NCBI RefSeq assembly: GCF_014960965.1
Contig: NZ_CP063169.1
Span: forward strand, 3,257,581 to 3,321,580
Direction of reading: 5' to 3'
Source: Ruania alkalisoli
Lineage (GTDB): Bacteria > Actinomycetota > Actinomycetes > Actinomycetales > Beutenbergiaceae
DNA: 64,000 bases
Part shown: positions 29,629-36,735 of the stretch, piece after piece
Layout of the letters: every line of letters begins with the position of its first letter
How positions within the stretch are numbered: position 1 is the first letter of the stretch
Position numbers and translations under genes: made by a program
Notes under the pieces: model-generated
Database searches by the model: none
Told to the model about the DNA's origin: nothing
What the model saw: the letters and a program-made list of their open reading frames with translations, nothing else

Positions 29629-29680
29629 TGTTCGTCAGTCGTCGAACATCTGCTACTTTGTTCGATGTTCGTTGAACATC
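29629..29680. promoter_or_regulatory. Two candidate ArsR operators in the ArsR/MFS intergenic region
   Basis: TGTTCG-N8-CGAACA spans 29629-29648, and GATGTTC-GTT-GAACATC (perfect 7-bp arms) spans 29664-29680. A further GAACATC overlaps at 29644-29650. Both dyads share the TGTTC/GAACA half-site, so one dimeric regulator could bind twice between the divergent genes. Confidence 0.65.
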
Positions 29681-29709
29681 AAACACACCCAGTCTTCAAG
29701 GAACCCCCC

Positions 29710-30897
29710 ATGTCCCGCAGCCCTCTATGGCTCGCCGCCCTGTTCACAGCGACACTCTCACTTGGCACCGACGAGTTCGTCATCGCCGGCGTGCTGAACG
29801 ACGTCGCCGCCGACCTCGCCGTAACGCCTGGGGCCGCAGGTCAGCTCGTGACCGGGTTCGCCTTGGCGTTCGCCCTCGGCGCTCCAGTGCTGGCAGTCTG
29901 GCTCGGTCGATACCCTCGCAGACTCGTACTGAGCGGCGGCCTCGCGATCTTCGTGCTGGCCAACATCGGATGTGCAGTCGCTTCCGACCTCACTATGCTG
30001 CTCGCGCTTCGGATCGTCGCTGGGCTGTCCGCGGCAGCGGTCTCGACCACAGCGTTCGCAGCGGCGGCCGAAGGAGCGCCCGAAGGCAGGCAAGGGGCTT
30101 ACCTGTCCGTGGTGACCGCTGGGCTCACCGTCGCACTGTTTACCGGCGTCCCCGTAGGCAGCTGGATATCCGGAGTCTGGGGATGGCGCTCGACGTTCGC
30201 CCTCATCGCCGTCGTGGCTGCACTAGCAGCCATCGTCGTGCTGTGGACGCTGCCTCGCCTCGAAGGGGCCGCACCGTCCACACTCGACGAGAAACTGGCA
30301 CCTCTGCGCCGCCCTGCAGTTCTGCGCATGGTGGCCGTGATCTTCCTGTGCGGGACGGGCGGGCTGATGTTCTACACCTATCTGGGCCCCATCGCGATGC
30401 ACACTCTAGGCACGGACACCTCTCTACCCGTGCTGTTCCTGATCATCGGCCTCGTCGGGGTCGTCTCTGCCCTGCTGGGCGGCCGCCTGACGGACAGTCA
30501 AGGCCCCCGTCGCGCACGCCTGATCGTCCTGGCGGGCCATGCGATCGCCCTCGCGATCGTCGCGACACTGATCTTCACTGGTGCACCCGTCTGGCTCTTC
30601 GGCGCAGCAGTGGCCCTGTGGTCGGTGTTCGCCTGGGCACTCAATCCACCTATGCAGGCCAGCACGATCGCCGCTGCACCCGCGGCACCGATGACCGCAG
30701 TCTCGCTCAACATCTCTGGCCTTTACCTCGGCACCGCCGTCGCCGGAGCGGTCGGCGGATTTGCGCTCGACCATCTGGGAGCACCTGGGGTCGTCGTCAT
30801 CGGCACCATCGCCCTGGCAGGGGCGTGGATGATCGCCGCACCAGCGATCGAGCTCCGTACCACCGACAGGAATGATCGACAGCCGATCACTCACTGA
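29710..30897 (+). CDS. MFS transporter, 12-helix DHA1 type (AraJ-like)
   Basis: A 395-aa major facilitator protein with helix 1 LWLAALFTATLSLGTDEFVIAGVLNDVAADL, typical of AraJ/YdhP-type sugar or drug efflux proteins, motif A-like VWLGRYPRRLVLSGG, and GGRLTDSQGPRRARLI in the second half. The ATG at 29710 follows AAGGAA and ends the operator region. It is divergent from the ArsR gene, which is its likely repressor. The substrate is unknown; chloramphenicol, arabinose-like sugars or purines are exported by relatives. Confidence 0.9.
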   Translation: MSRSPLWLAALFTATLSLGTDEFVIAGVLNDVAADLAVTPGAAGQLVTGFALAFALGAPVLAVWLGRYPRRLVLSGGLAIFVLANIGCAVASDLTMLLALRIVAGLSAAAVSTTAFAAAAEGAPEGRQGAYLSVVTAGLTVALFTGVPVGSWISGVWGWRSTFALIAVVAALAAIVVLWTLPRLEGAAPSTLDEKLAPLRRPAVLRMVAVIFLCGTGGLMFYTYLGPIAMHTLGTDTSLPVLFLIIGLVGVVSALLGGRLTDSQGPRRARLIVLAGHAIALAIVATLIFTGAPVWLFGAAVALWSVFAWALNPPMQASTIAAAPAAPMTAVSLNISGLYLGTAVAGAVGGFALDHLGAPGVVVIGTIALAGAWMIAAPAIELRTTDRNDRQPITH

Positions 30898-31303
30898 GAG
30901 CAACTGACCCGCAAGGCGACACCGGCTCCACGAGTCGATCAGCAACCTGACTCTTTGAGCGTTAGACCTATCGAGGTCCAGAGAGGCAGAAGGACATTCT
31001 GTCCACCTTGCATGAGCGGGAAACACCGGGTCCTCCCACCCAGGACGCAAACGACTCCGCATCAGACGCCGCCATGGGCCGTAGGTCAAGTTCCATCGAG
31101 CAGCCCTTGAGACATCTGGAGAAAGTCGTCAGATCGAGTTCGATCAGCCTGCCCCATCTCCCGATCGAATGAACGGCATGTGTGCTCGGCGTGCTGTCGA
31201 GGGACGCTGCGACACACACCGCCTTCTTCAGCCGTCGACGGACGACGGCAGAGAGAATGGAGACTTCAGAGTGCTCTCAGCAAGCGTCGAACCCGGAGAT
31301 CAG
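30898..31303. other. 406-bp gap with gene debris at the left edge of the island
   Basis: No intact gene is visible. The minus strand carries the apparent N-terminus of an acetyltransferase (30968-31096). The plus strand leading to 31304 has only a short reading frame continuous with the DUF4303 gene. Debris of this kind is typical of the edge of an accretion region. Confidence 0.5.
30968..31096 (-). pseudogene. N-terminal fragment of a GNAT acetyltransferase
   Basis: About 42 codons beginning MELDLRPMAASDAESFASWVGGPGVSR look like the first strand and helix of a GNAT acetyltransferase (x-LRPM-x-x-x-DAE). The frame then turns non-homologous and stops. The acetyl-CoA binding region is absent, so this is a truncated relic. 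The short length keeps the assignment tentative. Confidence 0.45.
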
Positions 31304-31807
31304 ATGACGGTCGTGAGCGAGCCCATACCCGCATTGGTCGATGCGATCGCCGAGGCCACGGACGAAGCGATCCGACGGCTTCGCTCCGAACATCGCGCGG
31401 ACTTCTGCGTCTACGCGCTCGTCACGTCAGGCGAGGCGTATCGCCCCTACTTGACCGCGACCGTGCACGGCGAATCCCGATGGGACCTGGCCGACAGCCC
31501 GTACGCATTGGTCGCGGACGAGATCCTCGCCCGAACGGACGTGGCGTTCACCGCGAGGGGACAACTGCAGGACATGGACGCAGCCAAGGCGGAGGAGGAG
31601 TACTGGCGTCGGCTGACGTCTATGGAGGCGGCCTTGCGCAGGCTCGACGAGGCCGGAATCTTCGGCACAGGAATCGAGCGAGACCGCGTACTGCTGCTGG
31701 TGGCGACGATGCCGCCAGACGAGAACGACGCAGGATTCGCCCGAAGCCTGAACCCGGGTGGGCCGCTACTCGACGCTTGGCTGGCCGAAGCGGCCGAGGG
31801 TGCGTGA
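31304..31807 (+). CDS. DUF4303 protein, immunity-like
   Basis: A 167-aa soluble protein with the DUF4303 layout: an N-terminal helix (IPALVDAIAEATDEAIRRLRSEH), the strand FCVYALVTSGEAYRPYLTATVHGE, the region around RWDLADSPYALVADE, and a C-terminal VLLLVATMPPDENDAGFARSLNP with the conserved S-L-N-P. DUF4303 proteins are commonly found beside SUKH proteins in polymorphic toxin immunity loci. The ATG at 31304 has GGAG 6-7 bp upstream. Eleven bases past the stop lies ychF-tail repeat A. No toxin partner is nearby. Confidence 0.75.
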   Translation: MTVVSEPIPALVDAIAEATDEAIRRLRSEHRADFCVYALVTSGEAYRPYLTATVHGESRWDLADSPYALVADEILARTDVAFTARGQLQDMDAAKAEEEYWRRLTSMEAALRRLDEAGIFGTGIERDRVLLLVATMPPDENDAGFARSLNPGGPLLDAWLAEAAEGA

Positions 31808-31818
31808 CGTGGAAACGG

Positions 31819-31848
31819 TCAGGCACTGAACCGGAACTCCACCGAGTT
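31819..31848 (-). repeat. ychF-tail repeat A
   Basis: On the minus strand this reads ...NSVEFRFSA-stop, an imperfect copy of the authentic YchF C-terminus (DVVEFRFNV-stop at 36703). The core GGTGGAGTTCCGGTTCA is shared with repeat B, and AACTCGGTGGAGTT with repeat D. It is the outermost copy seen and lies between the DUF4303 gene and the first SUKH gene. Confidence 0.7.
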
Positions 31849-32008
31849 CGTGACGTCAGGCCATCTCGCTCACGCGGTGGAGCCATACGGTGCCACAACC
31901 TGCGAAGCTCGATCGTGCAGCACAGTGCGCAGAATGCCGCGCGTAGCACCTCGGCGTCTGTATCGAACTAACGGCGTTCGGGCGCGCACCGCAGCTAGGC
32001 TGGGCGTC

Positions 32009-32581
32009 GTGAACACACGAGAGCTTGTGAGCCGATTCGGAGCCTGCACACCCCAGCCGGCTTCGGACTGGCAAGGCGACATCCCGCTTCCGGATGAGAT
32101 CGCCCGCTTCTACCAAGAGGTCGGGCCACTGGGCGAGCACGGCCGCAAGGGATACCAGGGAGTCACCTTGCCGGGCGATGGCAACGACATATATCTCGTG
32201 CCGCTGGCCGGGCTCTGGAAGGAACAAGCCGGCTACCGCTGGGACGGACGGACGAGAGAGCCGATCGACGAGTGGCCGTCGCAGTGGATCGTCCTCGCCT
32301 GGGAGGGTGCAGACGCTTACATCTTCGACGCCGAGACGAAGTCGATGCTGTTCGCCCTGCCGGGCGCCTGGCCCGATGACGTCCACCCGATCGGCGGCGG
32401 ACCGACCGAAGTCGTCGGGGCGTTGGCGCTCTACCGATTGCGGTGTGAAGAGGCTGGGGACGACGCGCTGACCGCCGACTTCGAACCTCGACCCGAATGG
32501 GTCGACTCGGTACGCAAGGAGTTGATCGAAGAGTTCGGTCCTGCCGGCGAAGGCGTCGTCAAGATCTTGACCGAGATCTGA
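32009..32581 (+). CDS. SMI1/KNR4 (SUKH) family protein
   Basis: A 190-aa SUKH-superfamily protein, a fold widely used as immunity protein against secreted or contact-dependent toxins. The pattern is clear: PLPDEIARFYQEVGPLG (helix with the conserved P-x-x-x-x-x-F/Y), a glycine-rich loop, LVPLAGLWKEQAGYRW, and WIVLAWEGADAYIFDAETKSMLFALPG, the I-x-x-x-x-G-x-x-x-x-x-D strand pair. The GTG at 32009 is 7-8 bp after TAGGCT, a likely -10, so the transcript is probably leaderless. Repeat B begins 13 bp past its stop. No toxin gene is adjacent. Confidence 0.78.
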   Translation: MNTRELVSRFGACTPQPASDWQGDIPLPDEIARFYQEVGPLGEHGRKGYQGVTLPGDGNDIYLVPLAGLWKEQAGYRWDGRTREPIDEWPSQWIVLAWEGADAYIFDAETKSMLFALPGAWPDDVHPIGGGPTEVVGALALYRLRCEEAGDDALTADFEPRPEWVDSVRKELIEEFGPAGEGVVKILTEI

Positions 32582-32593
32582 CCGCGAGCTGAA

Positions 32594-32626
32594 CTACACG
32601 TTGAACCGGAACTCCACCGTATCGCC
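32594..32626 (-). repeat. ychF-tail repeat B (best copy)
   Basis: On the minus strand this encodes GDTVEFRFNV followed by TAG. The authentic ychF end encodes GDVVEFRFNV and TAG. The two are about 29/33 identical in DNA, including the stop codon and the 12 bases before it apart from one position. Similarity ends abruptly upstream of the GD codons. It lies between the SUKH stop and the vapC-like stop. Confidence 0.85.
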
Positions 32627-32644
32627 GCGGATAGAACATCTGGT

Positions 32645-33055
32645 TCAGGAGGAATTCGTTGCGCCAGGCGCGATCACGTTGAGCCCCGCAGACCGGGCCG
32701 CCTCACCAAGCCTGCGGTCGTACGTCAGGATGGCCGAGGCATCGAGTCGCATCGCCGCCTCGAGATGCAGGGCGTCGAAGGTGCGCAGGTACGGCATGGG
32801 CAAGAAGCCAGCGCTGCGGTAGACAGCTCTGTCAAGAGCCGCGAGTCCGACACCGTCGAGGACACGGCTCACGTCGGACTGGTCGAGACCCGCCCGGACT
32901 GCAACGCGGCGCAGCTCGGTCTCGAGCAGGTCGCTGGAGACGAGGGTGGCCGGAACCTGGTCGAACCAGTCCAGGAGCGCCTGGCTCTCGGGCTGGTCGA
33001 TCAGCAGCGCACCGAGGGCAGACGTGTCGACGTAGATGACCGGATCGTCGGTCAC
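32645..33055 (-). CDS. PIN-domain ribonuclease toxin (VapC type)
   Basis: A 136-aa PIN-domain protein, the RNA-cleaving toxin of a type II toxin-antitoxin pair. The first acidic site is VIYVDTSALGALLID, a later ETELRR holds the conserved Glu, and the third is RTFDALHLEAAMRLDASAILTYDRRLGEAA with two aspartates. It overlaps the antitoxin gene by 4 bp (ATGA). Both genes run away from the ychF side, and repeat B lies 18 bp downstream of this stop. Confidence 0.93.
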   Translation of the reverse strand: MTDDPVIYVDTSALGALLIDQPESQALLDWFDQVPATLVSSDLLETELRRVAVRAGLDQSDVSRVLDGVGLAALDRAVYRSAGFLPMPYLRTFDALHLEAAMRLDASAILTYDRRLGEAARSAGLNVIAPGATNSS

Positions 33056-33333
33056 AGGCGGTCCTCACGCAGGTCATCGAGGGTCGCGGCAAGACTTCGC
33101 GATGCGACCTTGCGTTCGATGGCCAGTGCCGCCCAACCACCCTGACGCCGCGCCGGGCGAGCAATGGGCAGCGCCGCGGCAGGTGCATCCAACGGCACAA
33201 GCCGACCCACGGGAACCCCACTGTTGGTCAGCACGAAGGAGCGACCTTCGCTCACCGCGCGGAGCACGCGGCCGGACTCATTGCGAAGCTCGCGTTGCGA
33301 CAGGCTCTCGACCGGAGGTTCGCTGATGCTCAT
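33052..33333 (-). CDS. Antitoxin of the Phd/YefM type
   Basis: A 93-aa antitoxin. The N-terminal half is a Phd-fold DNA-binding domain: SLSQRELRNESGRVLRAVSEGRSFVLTNSGVPVGRLVPL (R-x-x-x-x-x-x-x-x-x-x-V-x-x-G-x-x-x-x-x-T-x-x-G-x-P-V-x-x-L). The C-terminal tail (WAALAIERKVASRSLAATLDDLREDRL) would wrap the toxin. ATG 33333 sits 6 bp after TACGAT, a -10-like hexamer, so the message may be leaderless. It is translated just before the PIN toxin with 4-bp overlap, giving the antitoxin-first order that autoregulating pairs use. Confidence 0.9.
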   Translation of the reverse strand: MSISEPPVESLSQRELRNESGRVLRAVSEGRSFVLTNSGVPVGRLVPLDAPAAALPIARPARRQGGWAALAIERKVASRSLAATLDDLREDRL

Positions 33334-33439
33334 AGTCTGATCGTAGCACCCGTGCGACAAGGTCGGGAGGCGCCCTCATCCCGAGTGCCGACTCCGATCA
33401 GACATCACCGCGGTTCCGAGGCGCTCCCCCAGGTGGCCG

Positions 33440-33662
33440 CCCTCAACCTCGTCGGCAGTGAGACGCAGCGCCTCCGTACTCGATGCGCGCGTCCGCACGC
33501 GATCCCGGTTGACGACACCTATGGTGACGGCCTGAGGTCCGAAGCAGCGCCACGTACTCCCGGGGCAGCGAACCGCCGTACTCGCACTCTTCACGCTCGA
33601 TGACGGGCACGATGCAGGAGGAAGAGAGTGAACTTCTCACTCAGCACTCTTCTCGACACCAT
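33440..33662 (-). pseudogene. Degenerate N-terminus of a SUKH gene (paralogue of 34619-35023)
   Basis: The minus strand from 33662 aligns with the first ~45 codons of the intact SUKH gene at 34619-35023. Both open with TGTCGAGAAG, and VIEREECEYGGSLPREYVALLRTSG matches VIEREENEYGGPLPREYVELLQVSNG. A single-base length difference before the VIERE block shifts the frame, and homology fades after LLRTSG. The reading frame is broken, so no functional protein is expected. It shows that the SUKH module has been duplicated within the island. Confidence 0.8.
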
Positions 33663-33665
33663 CGT

Positions 33666-33986
33666 TCAACGAGTCCACACGACGAACGCATCTCGGGCGA
33701 GATAGTGCTGGAATGCGAGTAGGAGGTCGGCAGTCGTCGCTCCCGGCCTCTGCGCTCTTGCGTTGGCGACGATGCTCTGCACGTCGTCGATCCCGAGGAC
33801 ATACTCGTAGCCGAGCACGCTCGCCTGCGATGGAAGATCTGTGGCGCCGTCCGCGACGTCGTCCACGTCCCACACCAACACCGGCAAGGACTCGTCGTCG
33901 AACCGAGAGTCTGGGGGAGCAAACAGTGCATGAGTCCACGGCAGTTCGCCCGCAGTACACAACACCCTGCCGAGGAGCATCTCCAT
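33666..33986 (-). CDS. DUF7716-like small acidic protein, possible immunity protein
   Basis: A 106-aa protein. The sequence VLVWDVDDVADGATDLPSQASVLGYEYVLGIDDVQSIVANARAQRPGATTADLLLAFQHYLARDAFV matches what I recall of DUF7716 proteins (G-F/Y-E-Y-V-L-x-I-x-x-V-Q-x-I-V-x-N-A ... L-L-x-A-F-x-Y-Y-x-x-D-A-F-I), which occur in immunity gene clusters. The ATG at 33986 is preferred; GTG 34004 is an alternative. Neither has a strong ribosome binding site. It ends 3 bp before the SUKH relic. The family name is from memory and should be confirmed. Confidence 0.65.
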   Translation of the reverse strand: MEMLLGRVLCTAGELPWTHALFAPPDSRFDDESLPVLVWDVDDVADGATDLPSQASVLGYEYVLGIDDVQSIVANARAQRPGATTADLLLAFQHYLARDAFVVWTR

Positions 33987-34078
33987 GGTCACAGTTTCGC
34001 TCACGCGGGGCCGACGGAGTGACCCACGAGTCAACCGCGACTCCCGATCACGCACGCGGACGCCTCGCCGCCAGCGGG

Positions 34079-34105
34079 TTACACGTTGACTCCAAACTCC
34101 GCCGA
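34079..34105 (-). repeat. ychF-tail repeat C (most diverged)
   Basis: On the minus strand this reads AEFGVNV-stop. It keeps GGAGTTT and GTCAACGTG-TAA in register with the other tail copies but differs in between. It forms the exact end of the truncated IS3 orfA frame, so the transposase relic is joined to the tail repeat. Confidence 0.5.
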
Positions 34106-34378
34106 GCTCACACCCGCCGTGACGCCGTCGTCGATGGCGGCCTGTTTCACCCACATCCGCACGGACTCAACCCCGTATCCGAGCTGCGTCGCGACCCGCT
34201 GCACGGTCCCTTGCGTGACTCCGAGTTCGGCTCGCAGCGTTCTCACCATCCGCACCGCGGCGGCCTTCTCCTCGTCCGAGTAGCGACGCGTCGTCGGCTT
34301 CCCGTTCGCCAGTTCTTTCGGCATGACTCCATCCTCGTTTCCAAGGCCAGGAGCCTCCAACAAATCCAGGGCGCTTCA
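34079..34378 (-). mobile_element. IS3-family left-end remnant with truncated orfA
   Basis: The frame from ATG 34324 gives MPKELANGKPTTRRYSDEEKAAAVRMVRTLRAELGVTQGTVQRVATQLGYGVESVRMWVKQAAIDDGV, the helix-turn-helix half of an IS3-type OrfA. Upstream, TGAAGCGCCCTGGATTTGTTGGAGGC ending at 34378 on the minus strand resembles the left inverted repeat of IS3 elements (usually TGAACCGCCCC...). Homology stops after SSAE, and the frame ends in FGVNV at repeat C. OrfB, with its DDE integrase core, and the right end are missing, so the element is dead. Confidence 0.75.
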
Positions 34379-34519
34379 AACGAGTACGACACCGGGTTCA
34401 TGGCGATCGACCTGCCGGATCAGACCGAGCGGCAGCGGAAACTGCGCGAACTGCGCACCGCACGCGCGCGACAGAAGTACGACTGCGCCTTCCTCCGTCC
34501 GGCGTTGAAAGCCGGCTGA
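34379..34519 (+). pseudogene. C-terminal fragment of an unrecognised protein, interrupted by the IS remnant
   Basis: Starting right at the IS end, the plus strand encodes NEYDTGFMAIDLPDQTERQRKLRELRTARARQKYDCAFLRPALKAG and a stop. The composition (basic helix RQRKLRELRTARARQ) and the orderly stop look like a genuine protein C-terminus. I do not recognise the family. The N-terminal part is absent, apparently lost when the IS3 element inserted. Confidence 0.45.
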
Positions 34520-34561
34520 AGGTTTACACAACGCGAGACATCAGGGCCTGAACCCGCCTAA

Positions 34562-34609
<48 letters not shown>

Positions 34610-34618
34610 AAATGCATC

Positions 34619-35023
34619 TCACCCACCGCAACGCTCAGTCAGGCAGGTGCCGAGCGTAAGAAGCTCATCGAGGGAACGGGCGCTGAGCTTCATGCTCTCT
34701 TCGTCCATGGCACCCATGTCCACCTCATAGATGCGGCGGTCACCGAGGTTCAGCAGGATCGCGTGCCCGCCGCTGTCGTCGCCGATCATGAAGTAGCCGG
34801 GCAAGTACACCTGTACCTCGTATTCGTTGTTTCGCTGCACGACCCCCTCAGCGCCGAGGATGTTCAAGTTGCCGCTGGTGTGCATCCCATTCGAAACCTG
34901 AAGCAGCTCCACGTACTCCCGAGGCAGCGGGCCGCCGTACTCGTTCTCTTCACGCTCGATGACGGCGCGCGATGCGGGAGGCCCCAGAATGAACATGTTG
35001 CTCAACGCGCTTCTCGACAGCAT
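34619..35023 (-). CDS. SMI1/KNR4 (SUKH) family protein, putative immunity protein
   Basis: A 134-aa SUKH-1 protein. VIEREENEYGGPLPREYVELLQVSNGMHTSGNLNILGAEGV has the canonical G-x-x-L-P-x-x-Y-x-x-L-L-x-x-x-N-G, and YFMIGDDSGGHAILLNLGDRRIYEVDMGAM has the conserved I-G-D-x-x-G-G/N strand pair ending at a D. SUKH proteins bind and neutralise diverse toxins. No toxin gene is present. A broken paralogue lies at 33440-33662, and a more distant SUKH gene at 32009. ATG 35023 follows GAAAG; ATG 34996 is a shorter possibility. Confidence 0.88.
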   Translation of the reverse strand: MLSRSALSNMFILGPPASRAVIEREENEYGGPLPREYVELLQVSNGMHTSGNLNILGAEGVVQRNNEYEVQVYLPGYFMIGDDSGGHAILLNLGDRRIYEVDMGAMDEESMKLSARSLDELLTLGTCLTERCGG

Positions 35024-35287
35024 CTTTCAACGATCGCATATCAGGAGCGCCCTTCAGCGGCATCCGCCAACAGATCCAACGCACCGGCTTGCCTCCGCCC
35101 AGCTACTCGGCGCTCTATGCTCTGCGTCTGATCGGCGCGACTTGCGCGCACGGGCCACGTCGCGGCCCGGTCGTCATCGGCTTCGGTGCGACCAAGTGTT
35201 GAGCACCCACGGACGTCGCCATCCCTAGGATCGATACGGGCTCAGGTGAGCATGCTCTCACGCGAACACGCGACGGCCTGGGCTGGG

Positions 35288-35320
35288 TCAGACGTTGAAC
35301 GTAAACTCCACCGAGTTCCG
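35288..35320 (-). repeat. ychF-tail repeat D
   Basis: On the minus strand this reads RNSVEFTFNV-stop, with the same layout as the YchF C-terminus (VEFRFNV-stop). It lies 27 bp past the stop of the acetyltransferase relic and closes the module nearest to ychF. Confidence 0.75.
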
Positions 35321-35347
35321 GCACGTAGGACCACCTGCAGTCAGCGG

Positions 35348-35902
35348 CTACCAAGCCCGTCCGCGCAGGTCGATGTCACCTTCCGGCCAAAGCTCGAGCG
35401 ACGTGGTGATCGGCCGGATGAGGATCGGCTGACCTGGCTCGTCCACGACAGGTTCGCCATCGCGCCCGATCGACCTCTCACGGGCAACGATCCGAGTCCA
35501 ACCACATGACAGGTAAACGGGACGACTTGCTCTCGACAGCCCAGGTAGCCGAACGAGACGCCGCCGTGATCGCGCATCGACCGCGCGGCCAGCTCCATGA
35601 GATCGACCCCGAGACGCTGCCCTCGTGCTTCATCGCAGACCAGGACACCGCCGACCCCCGCGATCGCGACGGTTTCTGTGCCGACAGCGATCTCGCGGCG
35701 TGTCCATCCCAGGTGGCCTACGACGCGATCATCGATCCGCGCCATGACGTGGGCATCATGCGGTGCGTAGCCGTAGAGCTGTTCCCGATCCCACTCTCCG
35801 AAATCCTCGAGATACTCGCTGTCGAAGAGCCGTCGAAGTTCACCCCAGATCGGTCTCAGTGATCTCCTTGTGGGCGATGACCTCGATCGAATGATGCTTC
35901 AC
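35348..35902 (-). pseudogene. GNAT acetyltransferase with two frameshifts
   Basis: Three consecutive frames reconstitute one acetyltransferase. The first gives IEVIAHKEITETDLG from GTG 35902. The second gives ELRRLFDSEYLEDFGEWDREQLYGYAPHDAHV ... VAIAGVGGVLVCDEARGQRLGVDLM (acetyl-CoA binding region). The third gives LSCGWTRIVARERSIGRDGEPVVDEPGQP ... GDIDLRGRAW and a stop at 35348. One extra T after GATCTGGGG and one missing T in CCGTTTAC explain the shifts. The start codon overlaps the PIN toxin stop (GTGA), so it was the third gene of that operon. It is either a recent pseudogene or carries sequencing errors. Confidence 0.82.
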
Positions 35903-36324
35903 GCGTCGACCTTCCACGGATCGACCAGCTCGACGCCGGTGTACACGAAGTCCTTCACGTTGCGCGTAGCGCAGGTCGCTCCGTGCGCCAGGCAGATCGC
36001 GGCGATCTGCGCGTCGGCTGTGCTGATCGGCGCGCCCGTGTTCTCTCGAGCCACGAGCACGTCTGCATAGCGGTCGGCCGCCACGTCATCGAACGGCAGC
36101 ACAGCGCGACTGCCCCGGTACGGCTCGAGCGCTGCGTCGATGCGCCTGGTCAACTCACCCTTGCGCTGGCCATCCGGCAGCCGCCGCACGCCCGCTAACA
36201 GCTCCGCGAGCGTGACAGACGTGATCGCAACATCACCCGCCAACGACGCGAGCCAGTCCACGACGCGCGGCTCCGGCGACGGCCGGAAGATCTCCGAGAT
36301 GACGTTCGTGTCGAGGACGATCAC
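35899..36324 (-). CDS. PIN-domain toxin, FitB type
   Basis: A 141-aa PIN ribonuclease toxin. The N-terminus MIVLDTNVISEIFRPSPEPRVVDWLA is the FitB-type opening with the first catalytic Asp. TLAELLAGVRRLPDGQRK carries the Glu, and ISTADAQIAAICLAHGATCATRNVKDFVYTGVELVDPW holds the remaining Asp residues. It overlaps the antitoxin gene by 4 bp and the acetyltransferase relic by 4 bp, giving a tightly coupled three-gene unit downstream of ychF in the same orientation. Confidence 0.94.
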   Translation of the reverse strand: MIVLDTNVISEIFRPSPEPRVVDWLASLAGDVAITSVTLAELLAGVRRLPDGQRKGELTRRIDAALEPYRGSRAVLPFDDVAADRYADVLVARENTGAPISTADAQIAAICLAHGATCATRNVKDFVYTGVELVDPWKVDA

Positions 36325-36554
36325 TCGAAGTCCGCCACCCGCGCGACGTCACCGCGCTCTGGGATCATCAACTCATCGACACCGCCGATGTCCTGCGCCG
36401 CGGCCAGCAGCGCCATCCCGATGTGTGGCCGCGTCGCGGCCTTCGTGAGGATCTCCCGGACTTCAGCCTCCATGGACCGGCCATGCTCCTTCGCCTGCGT
36501 GGCGAGCTGCTGTTTCACGGCGTCGTCGAGACCGCGAACGATGATGGATGACAT
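36321..36554 (-). CDS. Ribbon-helix-helix antitoxin, FitA type
   Basis: A 77-aa antitoxin. The N-terminus MSSIIVRGLDDAVKQQLATQAKEHGRSMEAEVREIL is a FitA-like ribbon-helix-helix DNA-binding domain. The C-terminus (DELMIPERGDVARVADFE) would insert into the PIN toxin. A very strong ribosome binding site (GAGGAGGTGATC) precedes the ATG, and a perfect dyad (36571-36590) lies just upstream, as expected for autoregulation by the toxin-antitoxin complex. Confidence 0.93.
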   Translation of the reverse strand: MSSIIVRGLDDAVKQQLATQAKEHGRSMEAEVREILTKAATRPHIGMALLAAAQDIGGVDELMIPERGDVARVADFE

Positions 36555-36570
36555 CGGCGATCACCTCCTC

Positions 36571-36590
36571 TGCTATCAATCATGATAGCA
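36571..36590. promoter_or_regulatory. Toxin-antitoxin operator
   Basis: TGCTATCA-ATCA-TGATAGCA has perfect 8-bp arms, 17 bp upstream of the antitoxin ATG. FitAB-type complexes bind such inverted repeats, so this is the likely autorepression site. Confidence 0.75.
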
Positions 36591-36702
36591 CTGCCGGATC
36601 GCACCACACCAGTGCCCGCGAGGCTCAGTCAGCACAAAGCCGCCCCGGCCATCTCGCCATGAGGCGACCGGGGCGGTGAGCGATGCTAGCTTCGTGCGCC
36701 TA

Positions 36703-36735
36703 CTACACGTTGAAGCGGAACTCCACCACATCACC
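36703..36735 (-). repeat. Authentic ychF 3' end (tail repeat E)
   Basis: The last 33 bp of ychF, encoding GDVVEFRFNV and TAG, serve as the reference for repeats A-D at 31819, 32594, 34079 and 35288. All five lie in the same orientation, spaced about 775, 1485, 1209 and 1415 bp apart. Confidence 0.8.

Noticed and set aside
30898-31303. tRNA gene as an integration site for the island
   Set aside because: I searched by eye for acceptor and T-arm patterns and found none. The ychF 3' end is the repeated element instead.
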